Shown here in pieces: positions 18,195 through 29,600 of a DNA stretch of 64,000 bases. Numbering within the stretch: the first letter of the stretch is position 1; the number at the start of each line of letters is the position of its first letter. The translations under genes were made by a program, and so were the position numbers. The notes beneath the pieces are model-generated. The model was not told where the DNA came from, did no database searches, and was given only the letters and a program-made list of their open reading frames with translations. This stretch comes from Bactericera cockerelli (lineage: Eukaryota; Arthropoda; Insecta; Hemiptera; Triozidae): NCBI GenBank assembly GCA_024516035.1, contig CM044958.1, positions 46,945,205-47,009,204 of the forward strand, in the 5' to 3' direction.

Positions 18195-18560
18195 TGTGAG
18201 GTGGAATAGAGAGATAAGTGAAGCGAGTATTATGACTGTGGAATGAAGAGTGTATGAAATGATGAGTGAAGATATGGAGGTGAAGCCTCATTCAAAATTC
18301 TCCACAGTAAGCCCAATCTCAGATGTTTTAATCTCTTATCAATTCGTAACCATTGAAGATTTTTTCATTTAGCTAAAACATGATCAAATGAGTGAAACAC
18401 AACACAAGCATTCTGAAATGTTTGAAGTAAATTCCCTTTGATGTTTGACATAGCAGCTCCAGTATTCAATCAAAGGAAATATAAGAGAAGTACATAGGAG
18501 CTGTTTTGTCTTGCAGGGCTAACACCAGAGAAAAGATGAGGGTCAGATGACACAAATTTC
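18195..18560 (-). pseudogene. Probable LINE ORF2 fragment, left piece
   Basis: Decayed minus-strand codons include NEASPPYLHSSFHTL-type wording of LINE C-termini. It may be the same LINE relic as the zinc-knuckle fragment at 21290-21445, split by fold-back element 3. Weak evidence. Confidence 0.3.
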
Positions 18561-18565
18561 ATATA

Positions 18566-21148
18566 CAGGGTGGACCAAAAAAACGTTTACACCCGTTAAT
18601 GGTAGATTACTGACGACATTTCCAGGCCGGATCTGCAATCCGTTTTTTCGGATTCGCCTTCGTAACTGCACAAAGTGATTTTTTGAAACTTTCCGAAAAA
18701 GTCCGACTTTGCCTTATTCTTCAGGTCAGAACTTTTTTCCTGTTTAAGATGAGTTGATTCTGAACAATTTTGCAGAAAGCCAACAAAATTTTGATGTTTC
18801 TAGCTACACTACTTTGTTTTTTACGATTTAGTTTGTCATATTTTTTTACACCTGAACAGAAAAAAAACACCCAAAAAAAACTTTTTTACTAAATAAAACA
18901 CTCGACATTTGTCCGAACAAATTTTGGCACAGACATGGGCAAGTTTGATAAAAGTTGGCGGCCGCCCCGAGGATGCTAAAAAATAATTTTACGATTTTTT
19001 ATCACGTGATCTTCTGGGAAAAATTATTAGATGTTTGCCAAAAACTCTTCAAAAATCCTAAGAGTTTTCTAGCTGTAGACTGTGTAAGGGGGTCTTGTAT
19101 TGTTTACAAAATTGTTTACATTGCTTTCTTTGAATAACGCGGTCTCACATGCCTTCATCAGCCAGTTTAGGAAAATTCAAATGATAAATTTCGTGCTTCT
19201 CAGATTGTCAGTGGTGTTAGCTAGATGTGGTAGTGCTACGAGTGTTAGTCGCATGACCGAGGTTCAAGTCTCGACGGTCAATATTATTTTAATTATCAAA
19301 AAAATCTGATGGAATATTTTATTCACACCTGTTTCTGACCTGTTGTAACACCAACAACTTATGGTTTTTTTTTGGGGTAATACCATCTGTAAATTGAGTT
19401 CTATCAGATACTATTGGTATCACAATACACATAATTATTATTCATGTAAGCCCCTGAGAGACTTCCTTGCTAATGTAAGGATGGTTTTTCTTATGCTTCC
19501 CTACGAGAGAAAAAAAAAAACTAGCGAATTTTCCAAACGAAAATAGAGTTTATGAAATAAATCCAAGTAAATATGTAGGTAGGTTCTTCTATCATAAACA
19601 AAACTAATTTAATAACAAATATTTACCGATTGCCAACTCTTAATAGAAGTCTTGAAAAAAACAAGATAATATTTTGTAAAATTAATAAACTTTTGCAGTC
19701 TTTATTATGTTTTATACAATTTTGATATAAACAAAAAGGTATTTAAAAAAACATTTTGTGTTAGTATGTTCAATGAGAAACGATTAGACGCGCACGATTA
19801 GCTCAGTGGTAAGCTAGTCCACCCGGTCCCGGTCCGAACACCAGAGCCAGCAAAAAATTCATGACTACAAAATAAAAAAGATTGTTGCCATTTTTTATTT
19901 AGCCATAGTATACACTATGGATTCTCCTCACACAAATTTTTGAAACCAATGGTGACTTTTTTTTTTTTCTTTGGGGTTTAACGTCGCTTTCAACTGCCAT
20001 GGTCATATCACGATTACCACGATTCGCAGGAAACTCACAAACCTGCTACTCACATTGACCTCACCCAGCCTGAGTGGGGCCGGGAAAAGCCAGCGTCACG
20101 AGAATTAGAATTTGAATGGTCACCCATCCAAGTCTTAACATCGCTGGATGTCGCTTAACTTCGGTGTTCTGAAGGGAACCTGTGTATTCAACATGCCATC
20201 GACAATTCACAATTCCCTTAGAGGAACTGTTGGAAGTGGCGTCCTCCTTCCTGGATGCAAAGGTTGAACCTCTTCATCATGTTCCGTCAAATGTTGCGGA
20301 AGATTCCAGGTTTTTCTGTCAGGTCATCCAATGCCAACAGGATTCTTGCTACCAGATTTCGTAAACTATGTTTTTCACGTGATCCCAAATGTTCCTGTTG
20401 GCAACTCCATATGCTAAATGCGTATCTGCCATTTCAGCATCCGAATTATAATAATGTAACTTATACTAAAAAACTCAAAAAGTTTAAAGATAATATTTCA
20501 TAGAATGCAGAAAAATATGCTTCAAAACTATCATCGAGAAACAAACAATCATTCATTTGACTGGCCTTTAATTAATTCCAAGGAAAATAATTATCAGACA
20601 TAAATAGCTAATTACTCTTTGAGTACAAGACGACCCTACACGGTCAACACTTTTAAGATTTTGAACATCATTTTTTGAGACTTACCTGGTTTGTTTACCC
20701 ATAAGATCACGTGATAAAAAATCGTAAAATTATTTTTTAGCATCCTTGGGTTGGCCGCCAACTTTTATCAAACTTGCCCATGTCTGTGCCAAAATTTGCT
20801 CGGGCAAATCTTGAGTGTTTCAAAGTGTAAAAAATTTACATGAGAATTTTTTTTCTATTCAGGTGTCAAAAAAGATGCCAAACCAAACCGTAAAAAACAA
20901 AGTAGTGTAGCAAGAAACATCGAAATTTTGTTGGCTTTCTGCAGAAATGTTCAGAATAAACTCATCTTAAACAGGAAAAAAGTTCTGACCTGAAGAATAA
21001 GCCAAAGTCGGACTTTTTCAGAAAGTTGCAAAAAATCACTTTGTGCAGTTATAAAGGCGAATCCGAAAAAACGGATTGCAGATCCGTCCTAGAAATGTCG
21101 TCAGTAATCTACCATTAACGGGTGTAAACGTTTTTTTGGTCCACCCTG
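18566..21148. mobile_element. TA-flanked fold-back element 3 with ~430-bp arms
   Basis: Left CAGGGTGGACCAAAAAAACG and the reversed right end match over at least 400 bp (acacccgttaatggtagatt, cgtcagtaatc, aaaagtccgactttg, ttttatcacgtgatctt). TA duplication on both sides. The 2583-bp span includes a reversed 5S-SINE (about 19956-20206) and unassigned sequence with two tRNA-like patches (19237-19285 and 19790-19850). No transposase ORF recognised. Confidence 0.8.
19956..20206 (-). mobile_element. 5S-SINE copy inside fold-back element 3
   Basis: Reverse of the 26011 copy: ggggtttaacgtcgctttca, actgccatggtcatatcacg, acctcacccagcctgagtgg, gcgtcacgagaattagaatt, ggtcacccatccaagtctta, tgtcgcttaacttcggtgtt and attcaacatgccatcgac. 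The 5' end is complete and one small change lies in the gattcgcagg region. Confidence 0.8.
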
Positions 21149-21289
21149 TAGTGATACAAGCACAAATAGCACAATGATATAGTAGTGGCAAAGAAAAGAA
21201 CTGAATTTTTTTGGGATAAACAAGCTTTTAACTAGACAGGCTTGCTGTCTCACAATAGTGATGATCATAAAACCATTCATGCTTATTAC

Positions 21290-21445
21290 ATTACTTACTT
21301 TACTTTTCATGTCCGGAACAACATATCTTTCATATCTTAGATTGGCCAGGGTTAGATCTTGTTGGGTACAGGGTTCATCCAATTGATTACAGACAAGGAG
21401 ATGTTCATTTGTCTGCACCTGTCCACAGTGGCAGTCAATATTCTT
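21290..21445 (-). pseudogene. LINE C-terminal zinc-knuckle fragment
   Basis: Minus-strand codons read CHCGQVQTNEHLLVC then NQLDEPCTQQDLTLAN, the CxC-H-C region at the end of RTE/Jockey-type LINE proteins. Decayed and without the rest of the protein. Confidence 0.5.
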
Positions 21446-21857
21446 TTCATATCCCCATATCTATAGATTACAATAGATTCAATCAAAGGCTAGTGACACT
21501 CTAGTTTCCATAGTTCAACCTTGTGGGCTTCAGTAATGTGAGTACACTAGTACAGCTGTCGATGCTTGTTGTCGTTCAAATAAAACTTTTCTTATTACAT
21601 TAATATTATTTTTTTAAATAAATTTCCAATCCTTTGATTGTTAGTTCACTGTATTTTAATAATACACTCCTCTTAACTGCGAAAAAGATAACTAGAAAAG
21701 TAAAAAATAAAAATTGAGTTAAGGTTATTCCATTATTCCACGGTGAAAAATTCCCTATTTCATAGATAAAATTTCTCTATTCTCTTCTGAAGGGAAACTT
21801 TTGAGCTCTGGGTGGGGAAATGGAAAGAGTTTCATGGATTTTAACCATTTCAAACGT

Positions 21858-21990
21858 TCGTACAACACAATTTCGCAGGACATAATGTTCTTTCAACACA
21901 AATTCACCCAGCATAACGGTCGCACAACATAATCGATTTCGATTATTATGCTGTATGAACTTGTGTTGAACGAACGCACACCTACATCAC
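21858..21990. repeat. ACAACACAA/ACAGCATAA repeat, second block
   Basis: gttcgtacaacacaattt, cgcaggacataatgttc, cccagcataacggtcgcac, aacataatcgatttcgatta and a reversed unit gctgtatgaacttgtgttg. It resembles the block at 11130-11310. Confidence 0.6.
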
Positions 21991-22039
21991 AAGGAACTAG
22001 AAATTTTTCACTGAGCATAAAGTGAAGCATATTGAATAC

Positions 22040-22844
22040 AAGAGCCGTATTTTTTTTCTAACCAAAGTGGAATCAACTCTACTGAAATGAACGAACTAGA
22101 AGAAAGTCATTTTTCTTTTGGAAGGGGAAAAATCTTCTTCCAGTTTAATTAAACAAAATGGATTTAGAAAATTCTTGCTTCCAGTTCCAGTTCCTTTATA
22201 TTTATAGGTTAAGTCCATTGTTTATCTTTAAAAGTAGGTAGGTACCGAAACTGTCGGTACTATTCCTTCACTAAGAAATATTTGGAATAAAATGGAAATA
22301 TTTGGAAATACCGAACCTGGAAAAAAAAAATATCCAAAAGAAAAATACCCTTAAGAAGAGCATAAAGTGCATACACAAAATACACACCATAAAAAATATG
22401 TATTACTTTAAGTAGTACCTACCTACACAAAAAATTAATTTTTTTTAAATTAAGTAATCTTCTGAAAGGCATCTGGTTGGTAGGTAGTTATTTGGAATAT
22501 TGGGTTAATTTACTTTTAAGTCTCGTCACCTACCAGTCATAACTTAGGCCTATTTTTCTTTTGGATTAAAGAAAATTCAAGGTTCGATATTTCCAAATAT
22601 TTCCATTTTATTCCAAGGTCAACTTCACCACATTCGTAAAAGAAAAATGCGTTTCGGTACTTTTAAAGATAAACAATGGACTTAACCTATAAAAGCACTG
22701 GAAGCAAGAATTTTCTACTTCCATTTTGGTTAACTTTGGAAGTGGAAATTTTTCTTCTTCCAAAAGAAAAATGACTTGCTTCCAGTTGGGTTCATTTTAT
22801 TCCCGTTTGGTTAACTTTGGTTAGAAAGAAAAAATACGGCTCTT
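22040..22844. mobile_element. Fold-back element 4 (AAGAGCCGTA ends)
   Basis: Ends AAGAGCCGTATTTTTT in inverted orientation, with arms of ~230 bp sharing ctaaccaaagt, cttcttcca, agaattcttgcttcca, ttataggttaagtccattg and tttatctttaaaag. The centre has an inverted gaaatatttggaata motif. No protein. Confidence 0.75.
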
Positions 22845-23409
22845 ATGTCTCACTTTTTTTCTCTGTGAACTAGACCATTCAACTATTACCTCCTCGGAAT
22901 TGTTTATTTTTTTCAAATACGCAAATATGCAAATTTCGCAAATGGAAGATTTTAAAATAATTATATGAAAATAAAAATTAAATAAAATTATTTAAAGCTC
23001 TTTTAAATATAAATGAATATTGTGATCTCTGTGGTTGCTGGGGTGGAAGGATTAAAGGATTTTCAATTTTATTAATGTACTAAAATAATCTAATTTTAGT
23101 ATTTTTTATCCACATCTTTTCTAATCCTTCAAGTTCTATTAATTCAAAACACCCATCCCATAAAGTGTTTTTACAGAATTATGAATGCAGGACTTGCTAG
23201 TTATGTGTTTCACTATCATTTATCAGATCTCAGTGCCAGGCTACGGATGATACTCAACATTTCTTTATGAAATCCTGCCTGAATGGGTTTATTATATTTG
23301 GAACAGACCCCATATGCCAATTTGGAATAAGGCAATTTAGTAATATGGAAAGTGCAGTAAGAAAGCCCAAAACTAGAAGGTAGCTCTATTTACCAAGAAA
23401 TAGACAATC
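22845..23409. promoter_or_regulatory. Upstream region of the adhesion GPCR gene
   Basis: AT-rich sequence before the start codon at 23410. No recognised transposon in the last ~500 bp, so promoter and 5' UTR may lie here, but I see no TATA box or initiator that I would defend. Confidence 0.3.
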
Positions 23410-23639
23410 ATGCTGTATTCATGGGTTTGCCTGTCTCTTATCTTGTCTTTGATACCACACAATGGTAACGGAGAAGCCCTGTGTCCTATGAAATGTGCTT
23501 GTTCACGAGTGAAACCTAAAACTCAATTTTCTTTTGGAGATTTGTACAAGTTGAAGTGTGGTACCCCAGATGCTCGAATACAGGAGTTAGCTGAGTTGTT
23601 CTTTCACACATACCCTAATATTGCTGAGGTTTCAACCAT
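23410..23639 (+). CDS. ADGRA3: ADGRA exon 1: signal peptide and LRR N-cap
   Basis: ATG followed by LYSWVCLSLILSLIPHNGNG, a hydrophobic signal peptide, then CPMKCACSRV and YKLKCGT (four-cysteine LRR N-cap) and an LRR-like IQELAELFFHTYPNIAEV. Donor GTAAGT overlaps the apparent stop TAA. AT-rich codons. Confidence 0.85.
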
Positions 23640-26600
23640 GTAAGTAGAGCTTATATGATAAGTTAGATAACTAAACTTACTGATAGGTAGGTATAATAAT
23701 AACAATATTACCTTACTTATAGTACCCAATTAGGACTAATGAGTCTCATTATGTATGTGTATGTATGATTTTATTTGTGGTGAAGCACAAGAAATCTTTA
23801 CAATTTTTGTGGGTAGTGCAGCATTACTAAGAACCTACTTCACTTTTCAAATTCTATTACATTAATTTCTTTTTACTCTGGTAATGCCACCACTGATCAA
23901 TACTCATACAAGTAACTAGGAACTCATTTTTCCTCATGAGGCATGAGTGGACCTCACACATCCAAGTACACAGCAAAATTTTGAACCCTCTATTTGAACT
24001 ATGTGAACAAAATGATTTAAAGTTCCTGAACAAACTTGTAGGAGCTTAGGATTGTGCTAAGCTACTTGAACTTGTTTCTTTTGACTGAACTTGTAGTCTA
24101 CAATGTAACAGAACATATTTTATACCTAACTGTGATACAAATTATTTGTTTTATGCTCCTCTCACTCACATGACTAGTGGCAAATGAGTTAAATCTGTGA
24201 TATTATAAGTAATTGTCTTTGTTGTTGTTTTTTTTTTAATTTCAATTTAATATGAAATGTAAACTATTGTTTTTATATGTATTCTTGTTTAATTGTACAT
24301 TGGGCTCGCCCTTTAGAAAAAAAATCATGTCTCACTGGGGATTGAACCCAGGTCACCATGTGAACAAGCTATAGGTAAGTCCCATTACTCCAGTAGTAAA
24401 CCCAAGACATATTACTATGTGGTCAAAATCCCAAATGGGAGGCCAACTTGTCATGTCCTGGTTGGGTTTTTAACCCACAACCTCTAGATTACCAGTCAGA
24501 GGCCTTAACCACTGAGCTACTGGGACAGACAAAATAGGTATTTGATATCTTGAAGAAAAAAATATATTTGGACGTTTCTTCTTACCAAAAAAGATTATCA
24601 ATATTTAACTTCAGTATGTTATTAAATATGTTTGAGCATCTATTAAGCTAATAGAAGACTCAAAAGAAGGCTGGAAGAGGGGGGATACCCAGTAGAGTAA
24701 AAGATGAACAGCTCTGTACAAATTTTCTGATTTTATATGATGAGCTTTCAAAATAAACTGTCGGGTAGTTGAGTAACCTGAAACTTGGTAGTTATCAAAT
24801 ATTAAGATAATGAAAAGATTAATCCTTATGTATTATTAATTTATTATGTATAATCTTTCCATTTTTAATTGAAATTCATGTTGAATGAATATAGGCCAGT
24901 TGGCTGGTGCTACTTGACGAGCACTCGCCTACCGGCGAGCTTGATGACTTCTGCTTTCCTCTATATTTTTGTAAGTGACTCTTTTCAGTTGAAGCCTTAT
25001 TTTTCACCATGAGTAAATGACAATGTGTTGAATAAATTTTCCCTCCCAAATTGTCATAATTAATTGTATTTATATTTGTGTTTCAGAGACCTCTCAGATA
25101 ATGAAATCAGTAAAATTCCCACCAATGCACTTCAGTTTCCCAATCTTCAAAAATTGTAAGAACCCAGTAAATTAACTTTTTTTTTTTTTTTTATTACTTT
25201 CAAAAGATTATTTTTTATTGAACAAATTTTTTCATCTTCATAAATAAAATTTAAATGTAAAAAATAACTTATTAATTAAACGAAAATTAGGAACATGGCA
25301 AGTTTAAGTGGCCAATTATGCAAAGCATGTGTTAGGCCACTTTTTATTATAATTATATTATTATTTAAAACTGTCCTTGTAGTTTTTTAAAAAAAAAAAA
25401 TATATATATAAATATTATAAATTTTGAAAATGTTAAAAAATGTTTTCATGTTATGTGTGGAGTGTTTTTGATTGTTATGTCTGTTTTAGTAAGTACTTAT
25501 ACATTCAAATAATTAGGGAATAATTGTTATTTTAAAATATTTAAGATTTTATTTTTATTATTGTTAATAGACAGCCATTCCTTCAGTCTGTATTTTAAAA
25601 TTGTTAAAATTGGATTGTCCTTTATATCTTCAGGTATCTCATTTAAAATTTTGCTACCTACGTATGAAAAATGTCTTTTTGTCAGTGATTTGTGTTTGAA
25701 TGTTTGTATCATTTATCCAGTCTGTCTTGTGGTATATGTGTTAGGGTTTATAGTCCAGGTATGTTTTTTCTTTATTGCGAATGTACTTGTTTTGTAAATG
25801 TAAATGTCATCTAGTGTTGGAACGTTAAATAGTTTGTATAGTTGGTCAGTATGAAAAAGTCTGTCCTTTTTTAGTATAGTCCTGAGTAGTATATTTTGAG
25901 TCCTTTTAAGTTGAGTCTTTATATTTTCATATGCCCCTCCCCAAGCTGTGATACAATATTGTAAGAGTGATTAAACTAACGCGAAATATACTTCGCGAAG
26001 TAGTGTATCAGCCAGCGTCGATGGCATGTTGAATACACCGGTTCCCTTCAGAACACCGAAGTTAAGCGACATCCAGCGAGGTTAGGACTTGGATGGGTGA
26101 CCATTCAAATTCTAATTCTCGTGACGCTGGCTTTTCCCGGCCCCACTCAGGCTGGGTGAGGTCAATGTGAGTAGCAGGTTTGTGAGTTTCCTGCGAATGG
26201 AGGGTAAAACCCCCGTCGTGATATGACCATGGCAGTTGAAAGCGACGTTAAAACCCCACAAAAAAAAAAAAAAAAAAAAGAAGTAGTGTATCATTACAAA
26301 CTTGGTTTAGGTTGTACAAAACATAAGTCAAGTATCATAGTTTGTTTTATATATACTAGGTTTATTCTATGTCTAATACTTACCTAATCTGAAAATAATG
26401 TTAATTATTAATAATAAAAAACACTTGTAAGAAACAGCTTTCTAAAATCAAAAAATAAAATATTTCTTATAATTTGCTACAATTAGTGCTGTATTAATTG
26501 GTTTCAAAATTATATCCTAATTTATTCTAATGGTAATTATTTCAATAATAATTTTACCAAAAGTATCATCCAAAATTATTATTTTTATTTTATTTTTTTT

Positions 26601-29600
26601 TATTAAAACTTTAATATCTACTTCTACATTGTACCTAATTTATTTTTATGTCTTCTTTTTACAGAGATCTGAATAAAAACCAAATATCAGTTATAGATCC
26701 AGGTGCTTTTTCAAATTTGACAAATTTGAAAACTTTGTAAGTATTATTTGCAAACTTTCATAACAATATGTCATCATATTAAAAACTGTGCATGTTACTG
26801 CCTTAATGTTATAATGTGGGGGACAGAGTAAACAAGAAATAGACCAGCAGTCTTGGAAAACCAAGAACTGTTAGTGTACTAACTGTAGTTTAATATTCTA
26901 GCTGGTTATGCAATTGTGAGGAGAACGTAAAAATATTTATTATAAAATACTTTACAACTGGTGCCACATGGGCACATGCCTAAACGACACAGTACACTTT
27001 TTTTTTTTAGTGCTAGTGTCTTGGGTACCATTCCAAGTGGTGTGAAGTTGGAGGAAATATTTTATTTGTAAAAATAAAAAATATGTAAAAATCAGAAATT
27101 AAAAAAAAAATATAATCTTATACAAATATGATGGTGTATATAATTTTTAATATCACATGAGGTTTTATTTGCATGAAACTTATAAAACATAAAAATAATA
27201 ATAAAATGGTTTAAAAATCACATTTTAGTTAGATAACAGCACCATCTGAAAATGTTGTTGAAGCCACTCTTTTTCTTGTTCCTCAAATTCTCAAGGAGTG
27301 CTCAAATGGGTGAGAACTGTATGATGGTTCTCACCCATTCAGGAAAGGTTTTTTCCACTTTTCACTTAATACTCGTATTCTGTTTAGTCTGATGGATTTA
27401 AAATTTTAATATGAATATTTACTTGATTTGTTTCAGGATTTTATCAAACAACAAAATTAGTTTCTTGAGTAAAGAGCTTTTTGAAGGTCTTAGTTCATTG
27501 GAAGTTTTGTAAGTATGAACTGAACGTTCTTAGTTTAGTATGAACATTTTTTTCATTAGGTTGGTACACCTAAGCCCAAGTGTATAGTAACTAATAAACA
27601 GATTAAATCCATCAACTTTGCACACAATCAAATGGTTAATGGCCATGCAAATCAGGCTATTAGTGACTGCGCTTTGGCCTTAGTTGAATATAGGTAGTCA
27701 AGTTTATTATTATATTTTTTGAGAGACTGTAATAAAAACTGAGAGCAGCCAACCACTTAACTTTAACCCTACATACTGCATAGCTGCTAGCTGCTAGTTA
27801 TTTAAGGGGTCAGAACATTTGGCATTGAATTTATCTCACGGATACATTGTTTTGTGGCTACATTGGTAAAAAGAAAAATTAAAGGTATAGGCTTGACGTG
27901 TCAGATAATCGCAAGACCAAGTGTCTGATGCATATATGTAAATTCATCTGTTAATCATTTCAATTTTTTGCTACTCAAAGAATTTCTGTGAATCAGTTTT
28001 CCAAATAAAAATAATAGATTTGCTTTTGTATGTATAATTGTATATACAGGGTGAGCATAAAGTCTCACCCCACCCCCCGTATCTCAAGAATGGCTGAAAA
28101 TACAAGAAAACGCAAAAACCCGTATTCCTTAATTTTTGGGGGGATTAATTTTCAGCCAAAAAAAATTTGCCTACACGGCCCCAGTCAGGCTGGGCATGGA
28201 CCAACTTTAAAATCTTAAATGGAATGGTATGTCTTGTGGCATATTGTTTTAAAGGTCTCATAGAGAGAAGTTCATCACAACAAATTTCAGTGAGCTACAA
28301 CTTACCGTTCTCGAGATACACGGTCGGACGTCCTGCGTAATATCCATATATTTTGACCTATAACTCGTTGACCGTAAATTCCAGAAAAATGAATTTTGTT
28401 GATAATAACTCCTTATCGCGAGAACTTTCGAACAAGTTATAACTGGATTTGTTTTTTCGTTAAATTTTTTCGGACTTTTCGTCCGGGTGGCTGACGAAAC
28501 CGACCAGAAACTAATATCAACAGAGTATGTCGAGTTATAATTTTTTCGAAAGTGCTTGTCATAAGGAGTTATTATCAACAAATTTCATTTCTCTATAATT
28601 TACGCTTAACGAGTTATAGGTCAAAATATATGGATATTACGCAGGGCGTCCGACCCTGTATCTCGAGAACGGTAAGTTGTAGCTCACTGAAATTTGTTGT
28701 AATGAACTTCTCTCTATGAGACCTTTAAAACAATATGCCACAAGACATACCATTCTATTTAAGATTTTAAAGTTGGTCCATGCCCAGCCTGACTGAGGCC
28801 GTGTAGGCAAATTTTTTTTGGCTGAAAATTAATCCTCCAAAAAATTAAGGAATACGGGTTTTTGCGTTTTCTTGTATTTTTAGCCATTCTCGAGATACGG
28901 GGGGTGGGGTGAGACTTTATGCTCACCCTGTATATTTATGTAAGAGGTACAAAAATAAAAGGTATTATACCAATATATTCTTTGTTTTCACAATTTATTT
29001 CAATAAAATAAAAAATTGTATCCATAAAGTACATGTTAATTATTATGTCAATTTCAGGAAGCTTGGCCAAAACTCTATAGTGCAGTTGACAGAGGGTACA
29101 TTTGTGCACCTTCCAGCAATATCAAAGCTGTAAGTTTCAAATATTTGAATTATCATTATCTAAACACCTTAGAATTTTTATTATAGTCTTTATTCAATAT
29201 TTTACTTTGTATAACATATAAATAAGACAAACAAAAAAATCACTGTAACATTTTATCATGAAACAAAAGCTTCACAAATTCTGTATGGGCTCTTCAATTT
29301 TTTGGCTGTATACGAGGTGTGGCTATTAAGTTCGTAGACGCGAGCTGCTACGCAAAAGCTGTCCATGCTAGGAAGATATGATGAACATGTTTAGAAAGCT
29401 TCAAGTCTTGTGTTTTGATTGATAGGTGTCGCATGCCTGTACTGTAATTAGTTCTGTTGTGATAGCCCGACGCCCAAGACACCTTTTTTAATTTTGCCGG
29501 AATTATGATTGATACAAACGTTGAGCAACGTGTCATGTTTGAATTTTACGTAAAACTTGCTTGTAAAACTTTTTCTTTGTTAAAAACAGTGTACCAGGAG

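Noticed and set aside
26011..26110. 5S rRNA gene
   Set aside because: The 5S-like part is fused to a SINE body with poly-A tail and target duplication; it is a retroposon.
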